Below, piece by piece: positions 1-8,151 of a stretch of DNA of 41,211 bases (positions are counted from its first letter, which is position 1; each line of letters begins with the position of its first letter). Location: assembly GCA_963851385.1 (NCBI GenBank), contig CAWKPE010000017.1, positions 1-41,211 on the forward strand, given 5' to 3'. The translations under genes were made by a program, and so were the position numbers. The notes under the pieces are model-generated. The model was given only the letters and a program-made list of their open reading frames with translations. It made no database searches and had not been told where the DNA came from. This stretch comes from CAWEFA01 sp963851385. Lineage in GTDB: Bacteria > Bacteroidota > Bacteroidia > Bacteroidales > DTGW01.

Positions 1-2592
1 TGAATCATATTTTTTTTGATTCTTTTTGGTCGCTTTTGAATATACTACTCCATATTCAGGAGCAAATGCTAAAACTTTGTTTGTTTTAAGTGCAGGAAAT
101 TTCTGCTGCATCAAATAAAGGCTTGCTGAATATGCATAATTGAATGAGTAATCATATAACAAATACCTGAAAAGACTGTAATCTGCTTGTTTTGGCATAG
201 TATCAGAAGTAACAAGAGCTTCGAACGGTAACAGATTCAATATGTCATCAGGAATTAAAATAATTTCTTTTCCAATAATATATGGTTTTAAAGGTTTAAT
301 AAGAACAGAATACAACTGACATGCTGAAGTAATATATCTTTTAATACCTTTAATGGTATATGTTATCGAATCATTTATTTCTGTCAGATATTTTCTGAAA
401 GAAATAACTTCATTTTTAATTTCTTTTGATGGCTGGCTTAACAACTGTAGACCTTTAGTTGATAGTACAAATGTATAAAGACTGTCGCCTGCAAAAGCAT
501 ATTCAATAATTGTTTTTTCATTTCCTACAAAATGCTTTATTCCGGAAATATCAATATCCTTCTCTGAATATTTTAGCTGCCGGTAGTGGGGATAATTTTC
601 ATCAATCTGTTTCGAAAGTTTTTCTGATTCATCAAGGTAATTTGCCAGTTTAATCTGTAAAATGGAAACTCTTGCCATATCAGGATTTTCCTTTTGGCGT
701 TCATTTCTAATAAAACTTTGAAATAAAGAAATGTCTTCCTGTAAATTTTTTTCTTTTTGAATCAAGCTATCCGGCACTCCGCCCATTTGTTTATATTCCT
801 CATCCTTTAATCCCAAAGCTAACTGGCCGGCTTTATTTCTGTCAGCTGCTATAAAAGCCTTTTCAAGATAATTTTGTTGATTTGTTAAACGAAACAATTT
901 CAAAATACTGGCAAATTCCAATTCGTTGACATTTGCTTTAAAATTGGAAAGATATAAACGATCGCTTTCTGTTCCCAATCGCTTATTTTGATTTTCCACA
1001 ACTTCCCTTGCCTTTGCATAATGTTCATAGCTTTTCTGAAGTAAATACAATCTTTTTAATTCGTTTACCTTCAGTAAAGCCATTTTTCCAAGAATATTTC
1101 CTTTGCCGATAAGTGCTTCAATCAGTTTCTCGTTTGAAACAATATCAGAAAAAATAAAATCTGGTACATCATAAATATTTTCAGTAGAAATGCTGTTAAC
1201 AGATGTACTTATTACATCCTGATACACGCTGAGTGCATCATTGAATTTATTCAGATATTCCAGTGCCTGACCTTTCCTGAATAAAAGATAGCCATACTGC
1301 CAGTTTTTTTCGCCTAATTTTTTAGCAACAAAAGGTAATTTATCCTCTGCCATTTTCAAAGCTTCACTATTCATGCCTTTTTCAATCAGCATCCTGGAAT
1401 ATTCATCATATAAAGTTATTAATATATCAATTCTTTGTTTACCTCTTTTGTTAAACATAACCAGACTTTTATTTAAAAATATTTCAGCCGAATCAGATAT
1501 ATGTAAAAGAGAATAACAACAACCTATAAAATTCAATATTCTCTCTTCATCTAAGAATTTATATTTTTTGGTAATATCAAATGCTTTTTGAAAATAAATA
1601 AGGGCATCCCTTAAACTATCTATTAAATATAAATTGATACCTTTTGCATAATATGCTTCGTACATACCTCCTGGATTATTATTACTTATATAGTATTTCA
1701 ATGCCATGTTAATCTTATTTTGAGCCAGTTCGATTTTTTTTTGGTAAGTATATAAATATGATTGTAATAGCAAAACATGAGCCTGATCATCAGAATTTAT
1801 TTGCAATTTAGAATTGATTTCATAAGCCAAGTCAAAGTAGTATTCAGCTTTTGAGTTCAGCCCTTTCCAATAATAAAAATTACCAATATTTAATAAATTC
1901 CATGCGTTTTCTATTGAATCCATATATTTGCACCGTTTTGCAATATATAAAACAGAATCATAATATTGCTTTGCTAAATAAAAATCCGAATATTTATAAA
2001 AATATATCCATGCAATTACATTATAACACATGGCATGTTCGTTCGAAAATTTGTCTTTTTTATGCCAGGCAACAGCTAAAGACTTCCTGTAATAAAATTC
2101 AGCGCTGTCTTCAAGGTTTAGTTTTTCATAACAAACTCCTGTTTTATAATTTAATAACAAACTGTTAGTATCCAAAGGCGTTGACATATTAAGTGCTTTC
2201 CGAAAATAACTGATCGCTTCATTATAATTATATTTACGATGTTCAACTAATCCACAAGCTGAAAAATAATCAAAGCTGAACTTTTTGAAGTTCCGGTTCT
2301 TTTTGTATAAGCTGTCTATCTTTTGAAAACATGAGTATAGTTCTGGTCTCGCTTCAATTCTATAGTAACAGGTTAACAACCTGCAATAAGCTTTAAATAA
2401 AATTGTATCGTTTCCAGGTTTTAACGATTGAATGAATTGTTTATAATAATAGATTGCTTTATGGGTATTGTAATTGCCAAATTCTATTTCAGCAATCTTA
2501 AATATATCTTTCTTATCTTCATTTTTCTTAATATTGCAACCTATTGATAATAAAAGAAGTATAAATGAAATAAATTTAGCTACTTGTTGCAT
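1..2592 (-). CDS. TPR-CHAT domain lipoprotein (3' end outside window)
   Basis: The frame is open from ATG at 2592 to the window edge (864 codons, no stop). The N-terminus is a lipoprotein signal peptide with a hydrophobic run ending LLSIGC (Cys19), so the mature protein should be lipidated. Residues about 40-580 are helical repeats of TPR type (for example NEAISYFRKAL, DALIYFQKAF, SEALKMAEDKL), followed by a coiled stretch. From about 720 the sequence turns into the N-terminal half of a CHAT domain: NEKTIIEYAFAGDSLYTFVL, then LYSVLIKPL and IILIPDDILNLLPFEAL. CHAT domains are caspase/separase-like cysteine peptidases; the His and Cys that decide activity would lie beyond position 1 and cannot be judged. 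It is divergent from the micro-ORF at 2635-2769. A TAAATTTG box lies only about 5 nt before the ATG, too close to be a convincing promoter. Family call is firm; activity and target are unknown. Confidence 0.88.
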   Translation of the reverse strand, partial: MQQVAKFISFILLLLSIGCNIKKNEDKKDIFKIAEIEFGNYNTHKAIYYYKQFIQSLKPGNDTILFKAYCRLLTCYYRIEARPELYSCFQKIDSLYKKNRNFKKFSFDYFSACGLVEHRKYNYNEAISYFRKALNMSTPLDTNSLLLNYKTGVCYEKLNLEDSAEFYYRKSLAVAWHKKDKFSNEHAMCYNVIAWIYFYKYSDFYLAKQYYDSVLYIAKRCKYMDSIENAWNLLNIGNFYYWKGLNSKAEYYFDLAYEINSKLQINSDDQAHVLLLQSYLYTYQKKIELAQNKINMALKYYISNNNPGGMYEAYYAKGINLYLIDSLRDALIYFQKAFDITKKYKFLDEERILNFIGCCYSLLHISDSAEIFLNKSLVMFNKRGKQRIDILITLYDEYSRMLIEKGMNSEALKMAEDKLPFVAKKLGEKNWQYGYLLFRKGQALEYLNKFNDALSVYQDVISTSVNSISTENIYDVPDFIFSDIVSNEKLIEALIGKGNILGKMALLKVNELKRLYLLQKSYEHYAKAREVVENQNKRLGTESDRLYLSNFKANVNELEFASILKLFRLTNQQNYLEKAFIAADRNKAGQLALGLKDEEYKQMGGVPDSLIQKEKNLQEDISLFQSFIRNERQKENPDMARVSILQIKLANYLDESEKLSKQIDENYPHYRQLKYSEKDIDISGIKHFVGNEKTIIEYAFAGDSLYTFVLSTKGLQLLSQPSKEIKNEVISFRKYLTEINDSITYTIKGIKRYITSACQLYSVLIKPLKPYIIGKEIILIPDDILNLLPFEALVTSDTMPKQADYSLFRYLLYDYSFNYAYSASLYLMQQKFPALKTNKVLAFAPEYGVVYSKATKKNQKKYDS

Positions 2593-2634
2593 AGTACAAA
2601 TTTAAATAAAAAATAAAAAAACTCCCACAAAAAA

Positions 2635-2769
2635 ATGATGTTAAACCCAAAGGCATTGCAGGTTATAGAAGTGTGGGCTGCAATGCCTTTTAAAAAATTA
2701 AAACAAATGAAAACAAATTGTCGTATTTATTCTTTTGATCCAGCCGTTGGAGTTGGAGGTGGTCATTGA
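2635..2769 (+). CDS. candidate micro-ORF, 20 or 44 residues, Gly-rich C-terminus
   Basis: From ATG 2707 a 20-residue peptide begins MKTNCRIY and ends in DPAVGVGGGH before TGA at 2767-2769. In the same frame an earlier double ATG at 2635/2638 gives 44 residues, but that extension runs through a perfect 13-bp inverted repeat, so the short form with a structured leader is equally likely. A strong terminator follows at 2798-2840, which gives this short stretch its own transcript end. I found no convincing plus-strand promoter or Shine-Dalgarno site. It lies between the divergent CHAT lipoprotein and the DUF4293 gene. I recognise no family. It could be a secreted or modified peptide, a leader peptide, or a chance ORF. 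Confidence 0.35.
   Translation: MMLNPKALQVIEVWAAMPFKKLKQMKTNCRIYSFDPAVGVGGGH
2649..2690. repeat. perfect 13-bp inverted repeat (hairpin)
   Basis: AAAGGCATTGCAG at 2649-2661 is the exact reverse complement of CTGCAATGCCTTT at 2678-2690, with a 16-nt loop. It lies upstream of both the CHAT lipoprotein (-) and the short micro-ORF form (+). No clean T-tract follows on the plus strand (TAAAAAATT); on the minus strand a T-run comes only after about 14 nt. It is therefore not an obvious intrinsic terminator and could be an operator or a structured 5' leader. Confidence 0.6.
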
Positions 2770-2797
2770 GAAATCAATCAAAACTAAAACCTAATTG

Positions 2798-2840
2798 AAA
2801 CAAAAAAAGCTGCATCAAAAAGTGCGGCTTTTTTTTGTTT
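2798..2840. terminator. bidirectional intrinsic terminator
   Basis: An A-run precedes GCTGCA (2809-2814), an 8-nt loop, TGCGGC (2823-2828) and an 8-T tract. The stem includes one T-G pair, and the flanking A and T runs pair to extend it. It can stop transcripts from the plus-strand micro-ORF and from the minus-strand DUF4293 gene, whose stop codon is at 2853. Confidence 0.8.
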
Positions 2841-2852
2841 TGAAATATTCTA

Positions 2853-3320
2853 CTATCTAATCCTGTCAATAGATTTTACAAGTTCTTCGTCTTTTTTTAT
2901 TGCAATTATGGCAAGATAAGTAAGAACTATTGAAATTAAAGGTATGATTGAAGTCAAAGATAAATTTGATTTAACTGTTGAGAAATGTTGCCATGCTGAA
3001 TTATAAACCAAATATAAATCACCTGCGATTAATACGAGAACCAATATTAAAATCCAACAAACTCTAATTTGTACTTTTCGGTTTTTAAAAAGAAAAATGC
3101 TTATAACTGATATTATCAGCGAAGCTATAATGAGTGATACAGTTAAAATGCTGCTTTCAACTTTAATCCAGCCAACCGATGAATATTTGTATATACCTTT
3201 ATATAATAGCTGGTATAAATTACCGGATTGGTCAACAAAAATTGCCAAAGGCACAAATAACATTACCAGGATCAAAGTAAAAACAATGGTTAAATATAAT
3301 GATTGCATTCTTTGGAGCAT
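2853..3320 (-). CDS. DUF4293 family integral membrane protein
   Basis: 155 residues with four hydrophobic segments: about 9-29 (LTIVFTLILVMLFVPLAIFV), 58-78 (ILTVSLIIASLIISVISIFLF), 87-108 (VCWILILVLVLIAGDLYLVY) and 127-145 (IIPLISIVLTYLAIIAI). The opening MLQRMQSLYL and the four-helix layout match the Bacteroidetes family DUF4293, which has no known function and commonly sits near rny. Start ATG 3320 is used; Met5 is a possible alternative. Its end is defined by the terminator at 2798-2840. It is separated from rny by a repeat-bearing spacer, so it may be transcribed separately. Confidence 0.8.
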   Translation of the reverse strand: MLQRMQSLYLTIVFTLILVMLFVPLAIFVDQSGNLYQLLYKGIYKYSSVGWIKVESSILTVSLIIASLIISVISIFLFKNRKVQIRVCWILILVLVLIAGDLYLVYNSAWQHFSTVKSNLSLTSIIPLISIVLTYLAIIAIKKDEELVKSIDRIR

Positions 3321-3404
3321 AATTAATTAATTGAAGTCCTAAATCGGTTTTGAAAATATATAATATTATTTTAATGTTATTTAATTAAGAAAATTCGTAT
3401 CAAT

Positions 3405-3470
3405 AGTCATACTTCGACAAGCTCAATATGACTATACATTAAAGTCACCCTGAGCCTGTCGAAGGGTGTT
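3405..3470. repeat. intergenic inverted repeat of the TCGACAAGCTCA / TGAGCCTGTCGA type
   Basis: TCGACAAGCTCA at 3414-3425 and TGAGCCTGTCGA at 3450-3461 are reverse complements except for one base. The left arm sits inside its own short palindrome, AGTCATA...TATGACT (3405-3432), and the right arm lies inside CACCCTGAGCC...GAAGGGTG. Repeats built from these words are scattered between genes in many unrelated bacterial genomes (recalled, not searched here). It fills the gap between rny and the DUF4293 gene and could fold as a hairpin at the end of the rny transcript. Confidence 0.6.
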
Positions 3471-3492
3471 TTAAGTAAAAAAAAATTGACCT

Positions 3493-5040
3493 TTATTTGG
3501 CAAAGCTAACAGCTCTTGTTTCTCGGATAACAGTAATTTTAACCTGTCCCGGATAGGTCATTTCATCCTGAATTTTTTTAGCAATATCGAATGAAAGATT
3601 TTCGGCATCCTGATCGCTTACTTTTTCACTTCCAACTATTACACGTAATTCTCTCCCAGCCTGGATAGCATAAGTTTTTGTTACTCCCGGATATGATAAT
3701 GCCAGCGATTCAAGGTCTTTTAAACGTTTAATATACGATTCAACTACTTCACGGCGTGCACCCGGTCTTGCTCCTGAAATCGCATCACAAACCTGAACAA
3801 TAGGCGAAATAAGAGTAGTCATTTCTATTTCGTCATGGTGAGAACCAATTGCATTACAAATCTCTGGCTTCTCTTTATATTTTTCAGCCAGCTTCATACC
3901 TAAAATTGCATGTGGCAATTCGGGTTCGTCATCAGGCACCTTGCCTATATCATGCAAAAGGCCGGCTCGTTTGGCAAGTTTAGCATTTAGTCCCAATTCA
4001 GCCGCCATAATAGCACAGAGGTTAGCCACTTCACGAGAATGTTGCAGCAAATTCTGACCATAAGAAGAGCGGTATTTCATTTTACCAATCAGACGTATTA
4101 ATTCAGGATGCAGGCCATGTATACCTAAATCAATTGCAGTGCGTTTCCCAACTTCAATTATTTCTTCTTCAATTTGCTTTTGCGTTTTATTAACAATTTC
4201 TTCGATTCGGGCAGGATGTATACGACCATCAATTACCAATTGATGTAAGGCTAACCTGGCTACTTCTCTCCTGACCGGATCAAAAGCAGATAGTATAATG
4301 GCTTCTGGAGTATCATCAACAATTATTTCAACCCCAGTAGCAGCTTCAAGTGCTCTGATATTTCTACCTTCCCTGCCAATAATTCGACCTTTCATCTCAT
4401 CATTTTCAATATGAAAGACAGTAACTGAATTTTCAATAGCAGCTTCAGTGGCAACACGTTGAATTGAATTTACAATAACCCTTTTTGCTTCTTTAGATGC
4501 TGTCATCTTGGCTTCATCCATTATCTCATTAATATAAGACATTGCCTGAGTTTTTGCTTCCTCTTTTAAAGAATCCACTAATTGTGTTTTGGCATCAGCT
4601 GCAGAAAGTCCAGATATCGCTTCAAGCTTTTCAACTTGCTGTTTATGTACGCGCTCAAGATCTTCCTGTTTCTTTTCAACAATCTCAACCTGAGCCATAA
4701 GGTTCTCTTTTAAGGTATCCTGATCTCTTTTCTGGCGTTGAGCTTCCTCCAATTTTTGTGTAAGAACCTGTTCCTTCTGTTTTATCCTGTTTTCAGCCTG
4801 CACCACTTTATTATTTCTTTCATTTATCATTCTCTCATGCTCGGCCTTTAATTGAAGAAATCTTTCTTTTGCCTGAAGAATCTTGTCTTTCTTAATCACT
4901 TCTCCTTCGGCCTCGGCATCTTTTATTACATTTTTTAGGCGTCGTGTAAGGATAAGATTAAAAAGGATATATCCGATAATGCCTCCGCCTATAAGGCAGA
5001 CAATTCCGACAATAATATTAGTTATAGATATTTGAGTCAT
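3493..5040 (-). CDS. rny: ribonuclease Y (membrane-anchored endoribonuclease)
   Basis: 515 residues, normal for the family. It has an N-terminal membrane anchor (about 8-30), a long charged coiled coil (about 35-170), a KH RNA-binding domain with GRIIGREGRN at 218-227, and an HD metal-dependent hydrolase domain with His334, the HD pair at 363-364 (LLHDIGK) and His401-His402 (GSHHDE). RNase Y starts mRNA decay by endonucleolytic cleavage at the inner membrane. The gene lies directly after the probable 6S RNA and zapA. ATG 5040 is the only start giving a proper membrane anchor. The frame is intact, unlike several neighbours. Confidence 0.97.
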   Translation of the reverse strand: MTQISITNIIVGIVCLIGGGIIGYILFNLILTRRLKNVIKDAEAEGEVIKKDKILQAKERFLQLKAEHERMINERNNKVVQAENRIKQKEQVLTQKLEEAQRQKRDQDTLKENLMAQVEIVEKKQEDLERVHKQQVEKLEAISGLSAADAKTQLVDSLKEEAKTQAMSYINEIMDEAKMTASKEAKRVIVNSIQRVATEAAIENSVTVFHIENDEMKGRIIGREGRNIRALEAATGVEIIVDDTPEAIILSAFDPVRREVARLALHQLVIDGRIHPARIEEIVNKTQKQIEEEIIEVGKRTAIDLGIHGLHPELIRLIGKMKYRSSYGQNLLQHSREVANLCAIMAAELGLNAKLAKRAGLLHDIGKVPDDEPELPHAILGMKLAEKYKEKPEICNAIGSHHDEIEMTTLISPIVQVCDAISGARPGARREVVESYIKRLKDLESLALSYPGVTKTYAIQAGRELRVIVGSEKVSDQDAENLSFDIAKKIQDEMTYPGQVKITVIRETRAVSFAK

Positions 5041-5087
5041 AATTTTTATAATTAATGATGTTATAATAAAAAATTAATAAAATGAAT

Positions 5088-5295
5088 ATAAAAAAACCCG
5101 CACCGATTTCTTCAATGAGGGTAGGAAACCCCAATATAACACGTTAGAGGTGCCAGTAATTTTCGGGTTTACGCTGTTCGCATAAGCGAAATCCACCAAA
5201 GGTGGATTGCGTCCTGTCCTAGAAAAACTGAGCATTACTCAATTGGCAATAATGTTGAGTTTCACGCCACTTGAAAAAACAATGCGGGCAATATT
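5088..5295 (-). ncRNA. ssrS: probable 6S RNA (Bacteroidetes type)
   Basis: The stretch of about 200 nt between zapA and rny has no ORF but is highly structured on the minus strand. The ends close through TGCGGG (5283-5288) and CCCGCA (5097-5102), followed by a T-run that serves as terminator. Inside are a perfect hairpin ATCCACCTTTGGTGGAT and a second, CGCTTATGCG. The size, long closing stem, terminal T-tract and position immediately after zapA fit 6S RNA, the RNA polymerase-binding regulator that sits beside zapA in many bacteria. The identification rests on structure and neighbourhood; a covariance-model search would settle it. Exact ends are approximate. Confidence 0.62.
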
Positions 5296-5311
5296 TTTAT
5301 TTAAAGAACTT

Positions 5312-5602
5312 TTACTCTTTCCTGAGATATTCTTCCAGTTCGCTATTAATTTCATTAAGCCCTTCAATAATAGGTTGTTCATTAGCTTGTTCTTCCAATT
5401 CAAGGTTTTTAATTACGAACTGTAAAGCAGCCATAGCCATAAAATCCTGGGTATCTTTATCTGTATATCGTTGTTTATACTGAAGAACCCTTTCATTAAT
5501 CAATTTAGCCGCTTTTCTTATCCTTTCCTCATCTTTTCTATCGATCTTTAAAGGATAGTATCTGTCTACCAAATTAACCTTTATAGATAGCTTATCTTCC
5601 AT
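5312..5602 (-). CDS. zapA: cell division protein ZapA
   Basis: 96 residues, typical for ZapA. The N-terminal half (KLSIKVNLVDRYYPLKI followed by an EERIRKAAKLINE helix) is the small globular ZapA domain. The second half, from about residue 50, is a helix ending in a coiled coil (LQFVIKNLELEEQANE). ZapA binds FtsZ and bundles protofilaments at the division ring. It lies 6 bp after the upstream coiled-coil gene and just before the probable 6S RNA, so all three are likely one transcript. Confidence 0.9.
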   Translation of the reverse strand: MEDKLSIKVNLVDRYYPLKIDRKDEERIRKAAKLINERVLQYKQRYTDKDTQDFMAMAALQFVIKNLELEEQANEQPIIEGLNEINSELEEYLRKE

Positions 5603-5608
5603 CCTGTT

Positions 5609-5899
5609 TTATCTGTTCAAAAGAGCAATACATTTGTCAATCTCCCGCACAAGGTATGTTACTTTAGTTTTGGCATCAAACGTACCATTTGTTTTTGATA
5701 GTGTTTTTGCCATTTTTAAAGTATTCAACTTTGCTTCCAATGATATACAATCGGCTTCTTTATTATTAAGCATTTCGGATAAGTCACTTTTTTCACTTTG
5801 AATAACCGAACAAGCTTCTTTTTCCCTTTCATATAGTTTTTTTAAACGAAGGACATTGGCCTGTAAAGTTTTGATTAATTCTTCCTTATCGTTTACCAT
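5609..5899 (-). CDS. small coiled-coil protein upstream of zapA (ZapB-like)
   Basis: 96 residues, almost entirely predicted helix. A coiled coil rich in Lys, Glu and Leu runs through about residues 5-65 (for example ELIKTLQANVLRLKKLYERE), followed by a short conserved-looking tail with KVTYLVREIDKCIALL. Bacteroidetes often carry such a protein directly before zapA, and its size and coil resemble ZapB, but the link to division rests on position. A TAnnTTTG-type box lies 20-28 nt upstream on the minus strand. The stop is 6 bp from the zapA start, which indicates an operon. Confidence 0.75.
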   Translation of the reverse strand: MVNDKEELIKTLQANVLRLKKLYEREKEACSVIQSEKSDLSEMLNNKEADCISLEAKLNTLKMAKTLSKTNGTFDAKTKVTYLVREIDKCIALLNR

Positions 5900-5919
5900 T
5901 GTAGCAAATATTCTAAATA

Positions 5920-5927
5920 CAAATATA
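5920..5927 (-). promoter_or_regulatory. candidate -7 box for the zapB-like/zapA/6S transcript
   Basis: Read on the minus strand this is TATATTTG, a full match to the Bacteroidetes -7 consensus TAnnTTTG, 20 nt before the ATG at 5899. No clear TTTG -33 element is visible at the usual spacing, so it is tentative. Confidence 0.4.
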
Positions 5928-6170
5928 ATACAGCCTTTAGATCATTAAAAAAAAAATCGATGTAATTTTTTGTTATTCATCTCTACAAATTTAGCTTTAC
6001 ATAAACATTTTCATAGGTGAAGTTTATTGTAATTAATATTACAGTCAGAAATTCGATACTGAATTCAGGAAGTAGAATAAGATTAAGAAAAAAATGAAAA
6101 AGATTTGAAAACAAAACCAAATTACTATTGGTCTTATCTGAAAATTTAAATGAAATGATTGTGAATTATA

Positions 6171-6178
6171 TATTTTTG
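6171..6178 (+). promoter_or_regulatory. candidate -7 box for the M23 peptidase gene
   Basis: TATTTTTG matches TAnnTTTG and lies 24 nt before the ATG at 6203. The -33 region is poor. The rest of 5928-6170 is AT-rich and shows no other feature to me. Tentative. Confidence 0.35.
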
Positions 6179-6202
6179 ACTGTTTCTAATTTCACTCATT
6201 AT

Positions 6203-7970
6203 ATGACAGGTTTCTTGTTTCAATATATTAGAAACTTTTTGAAACTAATTGCATTTGTAATTTTAACTATTACATTCCAATATTCTTGTTTATAGCCAGG
6301 ATAGCTCATTTATAAATTATGTTTCACCTCTCGATATTCCGCTTAATATTTCCGGAAATTTTGGAGACATAAGAGACAATAGTTTTCATTTTGGCATTGA
6401 TTTTCAAACTAATGAAAAGGAAGGTTATCCTGTATTTGCTGTTGCCGATGGATATGTTTCAAGAATAAAAATTGAACCCGGAGGTTATGGAATTGCAGTA
6501 TATATTAATCATCCAAATGGCATTACTTCTGTTTATGCTCATTTAAAAACTTTATGTGATAAACTTGCCATTTATGCAAAAAATGAACAATATAAAATTC
6601 ACTCATTCCAAATAGATATTGACTTAAATGATGAACTATTTAAAGTAAAACAATGTGATACTATTGGATTTTCCGGGAATAAAGGTCTTTCAAGTGGTCC
6701 GCATTTACATTTCGAATTACGTAAAACAATTAATCAGGATCCTGTTAATTGTTTTTCCGAAGGATTTCATTTGCTGGATACAATACCTCCATCAATTATA
6801 AAACTTTGGATTTATCCAATAAATGGATGTACACCTGAAGAGGTTTATCCAAAAAAGAATTATGAAATATTCGGAAGCAAAGGAAATTATTATCTGAAAA
6901 ACAATGAAATTGTGATATTACCTGGTAATTCGGGATTAGGAATTGAAGCCTTCGATTATATGACTGATACTGTAAGAAAGCACTCATTTTATTCTCAAAA
7001 ACTTTATATTGACACTGTTCTTTGGTTTGAAACTATTTTTGATGAAATATCTTTTGACCAGGTAGGTTACGTTAACTCTTTAATTGATTATGCAAAAAAA
7101 ATATCTGATGATGTAAATATTTATAAACTTTTTGTCTGGCCAAATCAGGACCTGATGTTTAATAAAAAAATCAATAATAATGGATATGTAAGTTTTCGGG
7201 ATACTTTTATTCATAAATTAATTATTGAACTTGAGGATATAAATGGTAATAAGTCGCGATTGATTTTTTATGCCCGATTTTCAAATGATTCATTGAATAA
7301 TAAGGCATTTTCTTTGTCAAATAAAGGCCCTAATTGCTTTTGGAATAAAGAAAATTTGTTTAAAAATAAATTTATAAAAGTATTTTTTCCAAATAATTCT
7401 TTGTATTCAGATATGAACTTCACTATTAATAAAGATGTATGTAAAAAATTATATGCACCAATATTGTCTAAATGTTACTCATTAGGTAATATTTCTGTAT
7501 CATTAAAAAAATCATTTTTCATTTCTTTCCCGGTAAGCAATATTGTTGATTCATTGCGCAATAAATTGCTTATTATATCTATTGATAAAAAAGGGAATTT
7601 GACAAGTATTGGTGGAAATATTAAGGGAAAATATATTACAGCTTCAACTAAATATTTTGGAACCTATGCATTGTCTATTGATACTACTCCTCCAACAATT
7701 GAACCAATTAATATTACCGCCAATAAAAACATGGCTTTAGAAGACAGTATAAAATTCCGCATAATTGATAAACTTTCAGGAATTAAAGAGTACACAGGCA
7801 CTATTGACAATAATTGGGTGCTTTTTGAATACGATTTGAAAAATGATATGCTTTCTTACACTTTTGACAGGGAAAAATTTACATTTAATCAGAAGAATCA
7901 TCTGTTGATTTTAACTGTAATTGATAAAAGAGGGAATAAAAGTACTTTTATAAATAATTTTATAAAATAG
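6203..7970 (+). CDS. secreted M23 family metallopeptidase, frameshifted between signal peptide and enzyme
   Basis: ATG 6203 opens a signal peptide (FLKLIAFVILTITFQ) whose frame stops at TAG 6293-6295. The mature protein continues in another frame, which is open only from 6267 (stop 6264-6266) and has no ATG there. It reads YSQDSSFINYVSPLDIPLNI and then the M23 fold. All zinc ligands are present: HFGID (His, Asp) and GPHLHF (HxH). M23 enzymes cut peptide cross-links in peptidoglycan. After the enzyme domain come about 400 residues of beta-rich sequence with no recognised family. One indel at 6267-6292 would restore a protein of about 589 residues. Given similar single-base errors elsewhere, a sequencing error is likely, but a disrupted gene is possible. 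An ATG at 6771 would skip the enzyme domain and is not the real start. Confidence 0.85.
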
Positions 7971-8151
7971 TTTAGCATCTTGATATAAAAAATAAAAATT
8001 CAATTATATTTTTGTTTACATTTAATGTTTAATTGATCCATTCAACTTTTTAATAAGAAAAGAAGCCTTGAATTTCTTTAAAATAATAAGCATATGTTGC
8101 AGCTTAATTAAGGTATAATAGTTTTTTTCAAAAAGCATAAAATTCAAATCT

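Noticed and set aside
2597..2631. Promoter for the CHAT lipoprotein (TAAATTTG with an upstream CAAA on the plus strand)
   Set aside because: Spacer is 23 nt and the start of transcription would fall on the ATG; the match is likely chance in AT-rich DNA.
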